This document shows positions 8,402-16,992 of a DNA stretch of 64,000 nucleotides, piece by piece. A program made the position numbers and the translations under genes. The notes below the pieces were generated by a model. It did no database searches. It was given only the letters and a program-made list of their open reading frames with translations, and was not told where the DNA came from. The first letter of the stretch is position 1. Every line of letters begins with the position of its first letter. Source of the DNA: Natronomonas salina (GTDB lineage Archaea; Halobacteriota; Halobacteria; Halobacteriales; Haloarculaceae). The stretch is taken from the NCBI RefSeq assembly GCF_013391105.1, contig NZ_CP058335.1:310001-374000 (forward strand), read 5' to 3'.

Positions 8402-8426
8402 TTGGACAAGCGCACGGAGTTGGACA
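8402..8426. promoter_or_regulatory. Direct repeat ttggaca, possible operator
   Basis: The heptamer ttggaca occurs at 8402-8408 and again at 8420-8426, in the 101-base region between the divergent genes starting at 8358 and 8460. Ribbon-helix-helix regulators often bind short tandem repeats near their own promoter, so this may be an autoregulatory site. The 18-base period and the shortness of the repeats make it weak evidence. Confidence 0.25.
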
Positions 8427-8459
8427 ACGCCTATCCGGTCGCGCGACCTTCGGGCGACC

Positions 8460-8669
8460 GTGACCGACTACACGACGGTTTCCATCCCGAAGGAGTTGGC
8501 CGACAGAGTCGAGGAGACCATCGAGGGGACGAGCTTCTCGTCGACGAGCGACCTCGTCAGGTTCCTGCTCCGCAGCATCGTCATCCAGCACCAGCAGCGG
8601 GGCGAGCTGACCGAGGCAGAGTTCGACGAGATAACCGACCAGCTCCAGGACCTCGGCTACCTGGAGTGA
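8460..8669 (+). CDS. CopG/Arc-type ribbon-helix-helix regulator
   Basis: 69 residues starting at GTG 8460. The first ten residues TDYTTVSIPKELADRVEE form the DNA-contacting beta strand and helix A of a MetJ/Arc fold, followed by TSDLVRFLLRSIV as helix B and an acidic tail ending QDLGYLE. Proteins of this kind dimerise and insert a two-stranded sheet into the DNA major groove. The gene is very conserved among haloarchaea as I recall it. Targets are unknown. It is divergent from the DUF5789-like gene and tail-to-tail with the unknown gene at 8683. Confidence 0.82.
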   Translation: MTDYTTVSIPKELADRVEETIEGTSFSSTSDLVRFLLRSIVIQHQQRGELTEAEFDEITDQLQDLGYLE

Positions 8670-8682
8670 GCGCGCCGGGAGG

Positions 8683-9156
8683 CTACGAGGGGTCCTCGAG
8701 GCTCCCGTGCGGCGGCTCGGCGTCGACCGTCTCGAAGGGGAGTTCCTCGCCGGAGCGGTCGAAGGCCGCGACGCTGTCGTCGTCGTACGGCGGGATGGCG
8801 ACGAAGACGACCTCGTGGAGGTCGTCGGCCTTGGTCAGCGCCAGGTTCCCGCCCGGGTGGGAGACGAACCGCCCCGCGGCACCCGGCGTCGAGAGGTCCA
8901 TCCCGAAGACGGCGGTGAGCGACTGGCCGGTCTCGGGGAGGTACATGTCGGTGAAGACGGACGCATCTGCGGGGAGATCGGCGTCCAGTTCGTCGGCGGG
9001 CATCACGTCCAGCGCGATCGTGACCGACTCCGGATCGCGGTCGGCGGCGACGTCCAGTAGCGCCGTCAACAGCCCGCTCGTGATGTAGACCACGTACCGG
9101 TTAGGAGGACGCCAGGGATAATAGCTACCATATTTTTCCACTCTTTCTCGAGGCAT
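8683..9156 (-). CDS. Uncharacterised protein beside CHAT/peptide locus
   Basis: 157 residues, no membrane segment and no recognisable domain. It has an aromatic, basic N-terminus (ERVEKYGSYYPWRPPNRYVV) and then an alternating strand/helix pattern (VTIALDVMP, LHEVVFVAIPP). It starts 70 bases from the divergent membrane-peptide gene at 9227, sharing an AT-rich region with it. The position suggests a role in the same locus as the CHAT protease, but there is no direct support for that. Coding potential is supported by strong G/C third positions. Confidence 0.6.
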   Translation of the reverse strand: MPRERVEKYGSYYPWRPPNRYVVYITSGLLTALLDVAADRDPESVTIALDVMPADELDADLPADASVFTDMYLPETGQSLTAVFGMDLSTPGAAGRFVSHPGGNLALTKADDLHEVVFVAIPPYDDDSVAAFDRSGEELPFETVDAEPPHGSLEDPS

Positions 9157-9226
9157 TCAACAATAGATACCGAGGAATGAATTGGGGAATAAATATAATC
9201 CTTACTGGGCAGTTTTGGAGGACGTA
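9157..9226. promoter_or_regulatory. AT-rich divergent promoter
   Basis: This stretch is far richer in A+T than its surroundings. On the plus strand taaatataa at about 9190-9198 lies 29-37 bases before the ATG at 9227, a good TATA box. On the minus strand several A/T words could serve the gene starting at 9156. AT-rich regulatory DNA of this sort is common where haloarchaea have acquired genes. Confidence 0.5.
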
Positions 9227-9379
9227 ATGACGACTGATCGATCCCAGTCGACCTCAGGTACCGTCAGCGAATTCCTCGCAGCCCACCCGCGGATGACCGG
9301 CGTCCTGTTCGCGATGTTCCTGGCACTGGCCCAGGCCGGACAGGTGGCCGCCGGCGGTGGAACGTACCACGGCCCGTAA
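9227..9379 (+). CDS. Small single-pass membrane peptide (DUF7503-like)
   Basis: 50 residues: a polar N-terminus (residues 1-22, with EFLAAHPRMTG at the boundary), one hydrophobic segment (about 24-40, GVLFAMFLALAQAG) and a short glycine-rich end GGGTYHGP. I recall a class of tiny haloarchaeal peptides with the same layout (xxEFLxxHPRMxGVLF..LLxLAQAG and a terminal GP) that is grouped as DUF7503. The hydrophobic stretch followed by VAAGGG could also be a signal peptide cleaved to release a very short peptide. It runs towards the CHAT-protease gene, whose end is 60 bases away. Confidence 0.68.
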   Translation: MTTDRSQSTSGTVSEFLAAHPRMTGVLFAMFLALAQAGQVAAGGGTYHGP

Positions 9380-9438
9380 GGCTGCATCACGTTGGCGGTA
9401 CCGAGGGCGTCGTCGATCGTTCTCGGACCGCAGATTCC

Positions 9439-11561
9439 TTACTGCCGGGGAGTGTCGGACGGGTCGACCCTGTCCGTCCAGGTGAACTCGCCGTCGAACC
9501 GGACCGGGAAGACGGACGTCTCGAAGTACTCCCGGAGCGTCGCCCGGGAGACCTCGAACGTCGGCAGGGTCCCGGGACAGAGGAACACCTCGTCGACCCC
9601 CGGGACCGCCGGGCGGAACTGCGAGCCCATCCCGCCCTGGTTCGTCGGGAACGTCGTGACATCGAGTTCGTAGTCGTCCCCGTCCCCGCCGGTCGAGACG
9701 TCCGCCAGGAGCGCGCTGCCGGTCTCCGCCTGCGCGATGTCGGCGTTCCCGTCGCCGATGACGAGGTACTGCGACCCCACGACGCTCCGGTCCCGTGCGA
9801 CGTTGAGCGCCGACCGGAGCGGGAAGCCGTAGTCGAGGAGTTCCGCGAGGGTCTTCCCGATCCGGATCGCGCCGCTGTTGGTGATCTCCTCGACCGTGAC
9901 GACCCCCGAGATCGCCCCCCGCTCGATGAGCCGCCGGCCCTGCCGGTAGGACCGACAGGCGTTCAGGAAGAAGATGTCGATACCGACGGTCGAGAGCGAC
10001 GCCGCGTCCAGCATCCCGTCGCGGCACCGGAACCCGTCGTCGTCGACGTGGCCGATGTAGTGGAGGAAGTCGACGTCCGATTCGAGGACGAGCGACAGCT
10101 GGGCCGCCGTGAGGTCCTCGTAGAACGTCACGTCGACGGGGAACTCCTCGCGGGTGCCGTAGGCGGCTTCGACGCCGTCGCGCTCGTCGAGCATCGAGTC
10201 GTCGTTGCAGACGACCACGATCTCGATCTCCTCCTCCCGCGCCATTCGGTCGAGCCGGTTCCGGTAGGCCGCCGGGAACGCCTTGCTGGCGCCGATCGGC
10301 GTCCCGCGCCCGACCCAGGCCTGTTCGAGGGAGTCGTCCGACCCGATCTGAACGTAGTGATCCGACGCGGCTTCCGCGAGTGTGGCCGACTCTGGTTCCA
10401 CCTGCAGCGAGTCGGTCGTCGACACGGCCACCGGATCGATCGACGCACCGTCCACGCCTGTCTCGGAGTCCTTCCGGGTCCGGACCACCGCGAGATCGGC
10501 CACGAGGAACGGGAGCGCCTCGAGGCTGGCGGCGGTCGGTTCGACGTGGGCGGTCAGCTTCCAGGTGGGGAGGTACTCGGCGATCGCGTCGTAGGGGACA
10601 TCCGCGTAGGCACGGAGCCGTTCGGCTCCCGGCCGGCCGTAGAGGTCGTCCAGGTCGACGTCGAGCGACCCCTCCAACTCGCGTCGCTCGTGGAGCGGGA
10701 TGGTCTGCGCGGGCCGGCCGTGCGCACCAGACAGTCGAGCAGGAAGGTCTTCTTCAGCGTCCGTTCTACGGCCGCCTCGAACCCCTGGTCGCTCTCGAGG
10801 CCGGCGGACTCGCCGTCGACGACGAGACGGGGTTCCGGACCTTCCTCCACGCGTGCCCCCAGGTAGTAGGCCAGCGGCGAGACCACCATGATCTCGCGGA
10901 GCGACGGCGGAACTTCGATCGCGACGTCCGGCGACGGCGGTTCGATACCGTCGGGAACGGCCAGTTCGTCGGCCAGTTCCAGTGCGGGTGGATGCCCGCG
11001 GAGCGTCGGGTACGACCGCTCGCTCCGCGCGGTCTTCAGCGCGCTCCCGAACGACGACACCGCTGCCATCACGTCGGTCGGGTCGTCGGTGGTCCGGACC
11101 GTCGTCGCCGGCCGTTCGTGGTACGACCGGGCGCCGATGCTGACCGTGCGAGACTCGGCCAGGGATAGCTCGACGTCCGTGACGGACGTCTCCACCCGCA
11201 TCGGTCCGGTCACGTCGACGTACAGCTTCACTGGGCCGGAGAGCTCCAGTTCGAAACGTCCGGGCCCGAACGTCCGCTCGTCGAAGTGTCCGACCTCGAC
11301 GGTCGGCTCCGCTCCGTGCACGAACGTTCGCGAGAACCCGCCGAACGCGAGCCGGTCGGTCTCGACCTGCACGGACGAATCGACCGGGTACCGGAACGGG
11401 TTCCCCGGCAGCGGGGCGGGCGAGACTGTCCCGCCGGTGGCTATCTCGCAGTGCCGTCGCTCGATCCGGTCGTCGATCTTGAGGCCCGCCCCGTCGTCAA
11501 GCGGGCGGATGGAGAGCCTGTCGACGCCCCGTCGCCCGCCACCGGTCCCGTCGACACCCAT
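9439..11561 (-). pseudogene. CHAT-domain cysteine protease, frameshifted
   Basis: The coding signal runs from ATG 11561 to about 10727 in one frame and from about 10722 to the stop at 9439 in another. Joined, they give about 705 residues: a beta-rich N-terminal half of unknown type, then a CHAT (caspase/separase-like) domain. In the second part, counted from Met at 10677, the catalytic pair is His210 in FLHYIGH and Cys241 in FLNACRS, with the usual GVVTVEEITNSG and ALNVAR segments. At the junction the first frame reads DCLVRT and the second HGRPAQTIPLHERRE, which would be continuous if one or four bases were restored in the cgcacgg stretch (10719-10725). Either a recent disruption, a sequencing error or recoding. 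The catalytic half is intact. Confidence 0.75.
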
Positions 11562-11613
11562 CGGGTCCCTCAATTCGCCTCACGGCGAAAAGCGTATCGC
11601 CAGCGGTACGATT

Positions 11614-12282
11614 TCACCAGGGGAGCATCGACTTCAGGCTCCGCAGGTACAGCGACGGCGCGCCGCTCCGCGAGCCGTCGACGGCGTCCTGGATGGCCCA
11701 CCGGACGTCCTCGAAGACCCCCGACCCGTGGCCGACCAGGAGCCGCTCGGGGTCGTACTGGCGGAGCGACTTCGGCGGGAGCAACCGGAGCATCGGGTGG
11801 ACGCCGACCGTCTCGCCCGGCGACCGGAAGAAGTCGACCGTCCCCAGCGCCTCCGGGACGAGTAGCGTCTCGCCGTCGAAGAAGACCGCCTCCTGCCAGA
11901 AGGTGTTGTTCACGATGCCCTCGACGGCGAACCCCGCGAGCTCGCCGTCGAACCGCTCGACCGGCGCGTCGAGGTCGCCGGCGACGTCGTTCATCCACGC
12001 CGGGAGGTACACCGGCACGTCGTGACGACCCGCGACCGCCGCGGCGTCCCTGCTGTGTCGGTCGAGGCCGACGACGACCCCGCCGACGTCCTCGTCGAAC
12101 TCCGCGAGCAGGTCGTCGACACCCGCGGCGTCGACGGGGTCGAAGACCCACAGTTCGCCGTCGCTCTCGACGACGTGCGACGCCCGCTGCATCGCCTCGT
12201 CGGGATATGCGATCCAGCCCGCGCCCCCGTCGAACCGGTCGACGACGGTCAGATCGGCCTCCCCGGAGCCTTTCATCGGCAT
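11614..12282 (-). CDS. Metallo-beta-lactamase-like fold protein, degenerate metal site
   Basis: 222 residues from ATG 12282 (another ATG at 12276). The layout resembles an MBL fold: VVESDGELWVFDPVDA, then VGLDRHSRDAAAVAGRHDVPVYLP where HxHxDH would be, and LLVGHGSGVF near the end. The canonical HxHxDH is not complete (DRHSRDA), so metal binding is uncertain. A TATA-like tttatg (complement of 12307-12312) is 25-30 bases upstream. It lies 52 bases upstream of the CHAT gene on the same strand, with a small hairpin (ttcgcc 11574-11579 / ggcgaa 11584-11589) between. Function unknown. Confidence 0.7.
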   Translation of the reverse strand: MPMKGSGEADLTVVDRFDGGAGWIAYPDEAMQRASHVVESDGELWVFDPVDAAGVDDLLAEFDEDVGGVVVGLDRHSRDAAAVAGRHDVPVYLPAWMNDVAGDLDAPVERFDGELAGFAVEGIVNNTFWQEAVFFDGETLLVPEALGTVDFFRSPGETVGVHPMLRLLPPKSLRQYDPERLLVGHGSGVFEDVRWAIQDAVDGSRSGAPSLYLRSLKSMLPW

Positions 12283-12382
12283 ACGTGAACGTGGGGCGCC
12301 GAGACGCATAAAACTCGGAGTTCCGGCAGCACTGGGTCGACCGTCCCCCGGGTTTATCGCCGCGCCAGCCCCACAGTCGACC

Positions 12383-13081
12383 ATGCTCGGAACCTGTCGC
12401 TGGCTGGCCCTGGAGGTCAAGTACACCGACCCGGTCGTCGACTTCTACCGGGAGCACCTCGACGTCCGGGTGGCCCGCGAGACAAACCGGGAGGTCGCCC
12501 TCGACGTCGGCGGCGGCACGGAACTCCTGCTCAGACGCCCGGACGGCGTCCCCCGCGGCGGGCTCCACACCCACTACGCCTTCGCCTGTCCGGCCGACGC
12601 CTACGACGACTGGTGGGACCGACTCGAGGACGACTTCGACCTCCAGGAGGTCGACTTCGGCGGGATGACCTCGCTGTACTTCTACGACCCGGAGGGCAAC
12701 TGCGTCGAGATCGGCAGCGCGGCCGACGAGCGCGGCGCCGACGAGCCGACCCTCGAGGGCGTCTTCGAGGTGGTCTTCGAGGTCGAGGACCTGCCAGCGG
12801 CGGAGTCGTTCTACACCGACCTCGGCTTCGAGGTGGTGAACCGCGGCGACGAGCGGAAGCGGACCCGGCTGACGACCGGCCCGTTCGACGTCGAACTGTG
12901 GGAGCCGCACCTCGGCCTCGCCGACGCGCGCGGCGGCGTCCACGTGGACGTCGGATTCGAGGCGGACGACCCGACGGAAGCGGCGGACGCAGTCGCCGAC
13001 CGCATCACGAGACGAGAGCGCGTGGACGAGGGCGTGCGCGTCCGCGACCCCGACGGTCACTACCTGACGCTCGTGGGATGA
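12383..13081 (+). CDS. Two-domain VOC family protein (glyoxalase/dioxygenase type)
   Basis: 232 residues made of two vicinal-oxygen-chelate modules. The first (about 1-115) has LALEVKYTDPVVDFYREHL and ends SLYFYDPEGNCVEIGS; the second (about 120-232) has VFEVEDLPAAESFYTDLGFEVVN and ends VRDPDGHYLTLVG. Glu in CVEIG and His in THYAF could bind a divalent metal. The substrate cannot be assigned; extradiol dioxygenase-like or glyoxalase-like chemistry is possible. A TATA-like gtttatcg at 12351-12358 is 25-32 bases before the ATG. Confidence 0.85.
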   Translation: MLGTCRWLALEVKYTDPVVDFYREHLDVRVARETNREVALDVGGGTELLLRRPDGVPRGGLHTHYAFACPADAYDDWWDRLEDDFDLQEVDFGGMTSLYFYDPEGNCVEIGSAADERGADEPTLEGVFEVVFEVEDLPAAESFYTDLGFEVVNRGDERKRTRLTTGPFDVELWEPHLGLADARGGVHVDVGFEADDPTEAADAVADRITRRERVDEGVRVRDPDGHYLTLVG

Positions 13082-13144
13082 TCCCGCTGGTGGCCGCGAT
13101 CGAGCCGATTCTTCCGAGTGCCGTGACGGAATCCCGATGGACCG

Positions 13145-13435
13145 TTAGTCCAGTCGGTCGGTGTCGATCTCCCGGCCCGGCGGCGAGATGACGAGGAAGT
13201 CCCGGAAGTGCATCAGTTCGCCGCCCATGTCGCGGATCTCTCGGGCGAACCCCGAGGCCAGTTCGTTCAGGTCGCCCTCGACGTTCAGCACGACGACGTC
13301 GCCGGCGGAGACGTGCTGGATCCACTCCTCGTCGTCGGTGGTCCCGTCGAGGACGCCGAGGACGACCCGACCACCGGTGTCGAGTTCGTCCAGTTCGCCC
13401 TCGGCGGTCTGCAGGTCCAGGTCGAAGTCGCTCAT
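13145..13435 (-). CDS. DUF5779-like haloarchaeal protein
   Basis: 96 residues, soluble. The recognisable parts are VVLGVLDGTTDDEEWIQHV, VVVLNVEGDLNELASGFAREI and LMHFRDFLVISPPGREIDT. I associate this pattern with the haloarchaeal family DUF5779, from memory. The start at ATG 13435 is preceded by a purine-rich ggagggagg-type sequence, one of the few Shine-Dalgarno-like sites in the window. Function unknown. Confidence 0.7.
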   Translation of the reverse strand: MSDFDLDLQTAEGELDELDTGGRVVLGVLDGTTDDEEWIQHVSAGDVVVLNVEGDLNELASGFAREIRDMGGELMHFRDFLVISPPGREIDTDRLD

Positions 13436-13537
13436 ACCTCCCTCCACCGGCCGGCGGAGAAAAAGCCTGCCGGCCTCGGTGCGGGAGTCGCCGCGCGGGA
13501 CGACGTGCGACAGCCGACGGCCGACCGATAGCCGCCG

Positions 13538-14704
13538 TCAGTAGCTCCGCGGCATCCCGAGTTCGTGCTCGCCGATGTAGTTGAGCACCATCTCGTTGGA
13601 GACCGGCGCGGTCTGGGTGAGCCGGAGGTTCTGCCAGATGTCGTAGACCTCGTACTCGTGGGTGAAGCCGTTGCCCCCGTGCGCCTGGATAGCCCGGTCG
13701 GCGGCCTCGGTCCCGGCGCGGGAGGCGAGCAACTTGGCGACGTTCGCCTCCAGGCCGCAGTCCTCGTCGTCGTCCCACTTGTTCGCGCCCTTGTAGAGGA
13801 TCTCGCGGGCGGCCATGAGCTTCGCGTACGACTCGGCGATGGGGTGCTGGATGGCCTGGTGGGCGCCGATGGGCTGGCCGAAGACGTTCCGGTCGTTCGC
13901 GTAGTCGACCGCGAGGTCGATGGCCCGGAGGCCGCCGCCGAGGGCCGACGCGGCGCCGGCGAGCCGTTCGGTGTTCAGGGTGTCCCAAAGGAGGTAGAGC
14001 CCGCCGTCTTCGGTCCCGAGGATGTCCTCCTCCGAGACGCGGAGGTCGTCGAACTGGATCTGGTACTGCTTCTCGAACCACGGGACGGCGGTGTCGAGTT
14101 CCGATAGCGAGATGCCGTCGCGCTCGACGGGGTCGTCGACGAGGAACAGCGTAACACCGCCGGTGGGGTTCGACTCGTCGAACTCCGAGGTCCGGGAGAC
14201 CAGCAGCATCGCGTCGGCGTTCTCGACGCCGCTGATGAACGTCTTCTGGCCGTTCACCACGAACTCGTCGCCCTCCCGGTCGGCGAACGTCTGGATGTTG
14301 AGCGTGTTCGTCCCGGCGGCGGGCTCGGTCAGCGCCATGCAGAACTTCATCTCGCCGTCGGCGATCTTCGGGAGGTACGCCTCCTTCTGTTCCGCCGTGC
14401 CGTGCCGCTGGATGCCGATGCCGCCGAAGACGGGCGTGAGGACGAAGATGATGCCGCCCTGGCCGCCGCCTCTGGAGAGCTCCTCGATGATGATGGACAT
14501 CTCGAGCATCCCCAGGCCCTCGCCGCCGTACTCCTCGGGGATGGTGACGCCGAGCCAGCCGTCGTCCGCCAGCGCCTGCCAGTACTCCTCGGGGAACTCC
14601 TCCTCCTCGATGTGCTCCCGCCAGTACGTCTTGTCGAAGTCCGACGCGATGCCCCGGACGGACTCCCGGATCATCTCGTGCAGGTCGGTCTCGCCTCGTG
14701 CCAT
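13538..14704 (-). CDS. Acyl-CoA dehydrogenase
   Basis: 388 residues, the normal length for the family. FAD-dependent alpha,beta-dehydrogenation of an acyl-CoA. Visible: the flavin/substrate segment FCMALTEPAAGTNTLNIQTFA, GVENADAMLLVSRTSEFD, the helix RNVFGQPIGAHQAIQHPIAE, and the C-terminal AIQAHGGNGFTHEYEVYDIWQNLRL region, with the catalytic acidic residue expected near EYEV. Chain specificity cannot be read. It is divergent from the acyl-CoA carboxylase beta gene; the 169-base spacer carries three copies of the motif gagtttccg, suggesting a shared regulator. Confidence 0.9.
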   Translation of the reverse strand: MARGETDLHEMIRESVRGIASDFDKTYWREHIEEEEFPEEYWQALADDGWLGVTIPEEYGGEGLGMLEMSIIIEELSRGGGQGGIIFVLTPVFGGIGIQRHGTAEQKEAYLPKIADGEMKFCMALTEPAAGTNTLNIQTFADREGDEFVVNGQKTFISGVENADAMLLVSRTSEFDESNPTGGVTLFLVDDPVERDGISLSELDTAVPWFEKQYQIQFDDLRVSEEDILGTEDGGLYLLWDTLNTERLAGAASALGGGLRAIDLAVDYANDRNVFGQPIGAHQAIQHPIAESYAKLMAAREILYKGANKWDDDEDCGLEANVAKLLASRAGTEAADRAIQAHGGNGFTHEYEVYDIWQNLRLTQTAPVSNEMVLNYIGEHELGMPRSY

Positions 14705-14731
14705 GGCCTGTGTAAACAGTCCACTAAGAAA

Positions 14732-14864
14732 GAGTTTCCGGGCCGCCCGTCCGATATCGGCGGAACGTTCTCGCCGGCCGCGGCACCCACAACGTTATTA
14801 CTCTGCGTTGGTATATCACGCCATACGAGAGGTGCGGAAACTCTGAACGCATAGTGAGTTTCCG
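14732..14864. promoter_or_regulatory. Inverted-repeat operator candidate, acd/acc spacer
   Basis: A perfect 9-base inverted repeat cggaaactc (14835-14843) / gagtttccg (14856-14864) with a 12-base spacer lies just before the carboxylase start. A third copy gagtttccg is at 14732-14740, about 30 bases before the dehydrogenase start. A TATA-like gtatatca at 14811-14818 predicts a start site near 14840, inside the inverted repeat. The placement is that of a repressor operator. Confidence 0.5.
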
Positions 14865-14873
14865 AACGACAAC

Positions 14874-16571
14874 ATGGAGATCAAGATAGACGACAACACC
14901 GACGAGGAGATCGCACAGGCCATCGCCACGGCAGTGTCCGAGCACCTGGGCCGCGGCGTCGAACTGGTAGGCAACGACGGCACGCTGGCCGAGGCCGGCG
15001 AGAACTGGGGCGAGGAGGGCGCGGTCGTCACCGAGCGTGAGGCGGCCATCCGGGAGGCGGTCCAGGACATCATGTCCGGTGGTCCCGACCGCGGGTTCGA
15101 CAAGATCGAGGACCTGGGGAAGGTGTTCGTCCGCGACCGCCTGGACATGATCTTCGACGAGATCGAGTACGAGGACGGCACCTTCGCCCGCCACGGCGAC
15201 GACGACGAGCTCCCCGCCGACGGCCTCATCACCGGCGTCGGCACCATCGACGGCCGGAAGGTCGCGTTCACCGCCAACGACTACACCGTCAAGGCCGGCT
15301 CGCTCGGCCAGATGGGCGTCGAGAAGGTCATCCGCATCCAGGAGCGAGCCCTCGAACTCGGCATCCCGATGCTCCGGCTGGTCGACTCCACCGGGGCGCG
15401 ACTCAACGCCGAGGAGCGGGAGCCCGGCGACACCCACATGGACCGCTACCGCGGGGGGAAGATGTTCTACAACCAGTGCCGGATGTCCGGCGAGATCCCC
15501 CAGATCGGCGTCCTCTACGGCCCGGACGTCGCGGGCTCCGCGTACACGCCCGTCTTCTGCGACTACCTCATCATGGTCGAGGAGATAGCAGGGATGGCCA
15601 TCGCCTCGCCCCGGATCGTCGAGGCGATGACAGGCGAGAAGACCGACATGCAGCAGCTCGGTGGCCCGCAGGTCCACGCCGAGCACTCCGGCAGCGCCGA
15701 CCTCGTCGTCCCCGACGAGGAGACGGCCGCCGAGAAGGCCAGGGAGATCCTCCGGTTCCTGCCGCAGAACTACGCCGAGGACCCGCCGGACGAGACGCCG
15801 AAGCCGCCGAAGAAGAATCCCTACAGCCTGGACGACGTCATCCCGGACGAGCCGAACAAGGCCTACCCGGTCCGTGAGGTCATCGACCGGGTCGTCGACC
15901 GCGACTCCTTCGTCGAACTCAAGCCGGACTTCGCCCCGGAACTCGTCACCGGCCTCGGCCGCATCGACGGCCAGGTCGTCGGAGTAGTCGCCAACAACCC
16001 CGAGCACATCTCCGGCGCCATCTTCCCCGATTCCGCCGACAAGGGCGCCGGCTTCGTCTGGACCTGCGACGCATACAACATTCCGCTGGTGTACCTCTGT
16101 GACACCCCCGGCTTCATGATCGGCTCGCAGGTCGAGAAGGAGGGCGTCCTCCGGAAGGGCCGGAAGTTCATCTACGCGACGTCGAACGCCCAGGTGCCGA
16201 AGTTCTGCGTCATCACGCGGAAGGCCTACGGCGCCGGCATCTACGCGATGGCCGGCCCCTCCTTCGGCCCCGACGCCACCATCGCGCTCCCGTCGGCCGA
16301 GATCTCCGTCATGGGTCCCGACGCCGCCGTCCACGCGCTGTTCGGCGGCCAGATAGAGGACATGGACGGCGACGCGAAGGACGCGTTCATCGAGTCCGCC
16401 AAGCAGGAGTTCGACAAGTACATCGACATCGAGAAGCAGGCCGGCAAGATGCAGGTCGACGAACTCATCCCGGCCGGCGACCTCCGCGAACAACTCGAGG
16501 TCCGCCTCGACACCTACCGGACGAAGCAGCGGGACGACCGGCCGCGCCACCACGGGACGGTCTTCTTCTGA
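14874..16571 (+). CDS. Acyl-CoA carboxylase, carboxyltransferase (beta) subunit
   Basis: 565 residues. Carboxyltransferase that moves CO2 from carboxybiotin to propionyl- or acetyl-CoA. Two crotonase-like halves: residues about 60-300 (VRLVDSTGARLNAEERE region, GPDVAGSAYTPVFCD) and 330-550 (GFVWTCDAYNIPLVYLCDTPGFMIG, AYGAGIYAMAGPSFGPD). The N-terminal 60 residues (EIKIDDNTDEEIAQAIATAV) are an extra acidic helical part compared with many PccB proteins. Neither biotin carboxylase nor biotin carrier gene is in the window. In haloarchaea such enzymes feed methylmalonyl-CoA into central metabolism or polyester supply; which applies here is unknown. Confidence 0.9.
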   Translation: MEIKIDDNTDEEIAQAIATAVSEHLGRGVELVGNDGTLAEAGENWGEEGAVVTEREAAIREAVQDIMSGGPDRGFDKIEDLGKVFVRDRLDMIFDEIEYEDGTFARHGDDDELPADGLITGVGTIDGRKVAFTANDYTVKAGSLGQMGVEKVIRIQERALELGIPMLRLVDSTGARLNAEEREPGDTHMDRYRGGKMFYNQCRMSGEIPQIGVLYGPDVAGSAYTPVFCDYLIMVEEIAGMAIASPRIVEAMTGEKTDMQQLGGPQVHAEHSGSADLVVPDEETAAEKAREILRFLPQNYAEDPPDETPKPPKKNPYSLDDVIPDEPNKAYPVREVIDRVVDRDSFVELKPDFAPELVTGLGRIDGQVVGVVANNPEHISGAIFPDSADKGAGFVWTCDAYNIPLVYLCDTPGFMIGSQVEKEGVLRKGRKFIYATSNAQVPKFCVITRKAYGAGIYAMAGPSFGPDATIALPSAEISVMGPDAAVHALFGGQIEDMDGDAKDAFIESAKQEFDKYIDIEKQAGKMQVDELIPAGDLREQLEVRLDTYRTKQRDDRPRHHGTVFF

Positions 16572-16656
16572 GAGCCGGCCGGTCAGGCCCGGCTATCCGG
16601 CGGCTACTCGCGGCTTACTGGCGAGAAACGGGACCGTTCCGCGAGTTCGGAGGGGC

Positions 16657-16992
16657 TTATGCGACGAGCAGCTCGGTCGCGTCGTCGGCGTCGTCGAACT
16701 CGGCGGTCAGCGACACCAGCCGTCGGTCCTGGTCGAAGTCGACGAGGCCGATGTCGTCGAGCTTCGGCAGGTGTCGGTGGTACAGTTCGATCTCGTGGCG
16801 CTCGACGGCGTCGCCGCCGCCGATCTCGGTCGGTCCGGGTTCCGCCTGCGCCAGTTCGATCGCCAGTTCCGAGAGCGACAGCGCCGTCCCCGACTCGCAG
16901 AGCGCCGAGAGGACCGTCCGTCGGTCCTCGTCGGCCAGCGCTTCGTAGCAACGTTCCTCCGCCGCATCCGTCTCGCTCAGGTCGATCTCCAT
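16657..16992 (-). CDS. Winged-helix regulator, DUF7344 type
   Basis: 111 residues from ATG 16992. The helix-turn-helix part is ALADEDRRTVLSALCESGTALSLSELAIEL, and the wing region ELYHRHLPKLDDIGLVDFDQDRRLVSLT is the hallmark of a large haloarchaeal ArsR/winged-helix group (DUF7344). Targets are unknown. A TATA-like cttaac, complement of about 17018-17023, is 27-32 bases upstream. The same HxxHLPKLDxxGxxxxD pattern recurs in the gene at 18336. Confidence 0.82.
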   Translation of the reverse strand: MEIDLSETDAAEERCYEALADEDRRTVLSALCESGTALSLSELAIELAQAEPGPTEIGGGDAVERHEIELYHRHLPKLDDIGLVDFDQDRRLVSLTAEFDDADDATELLVA

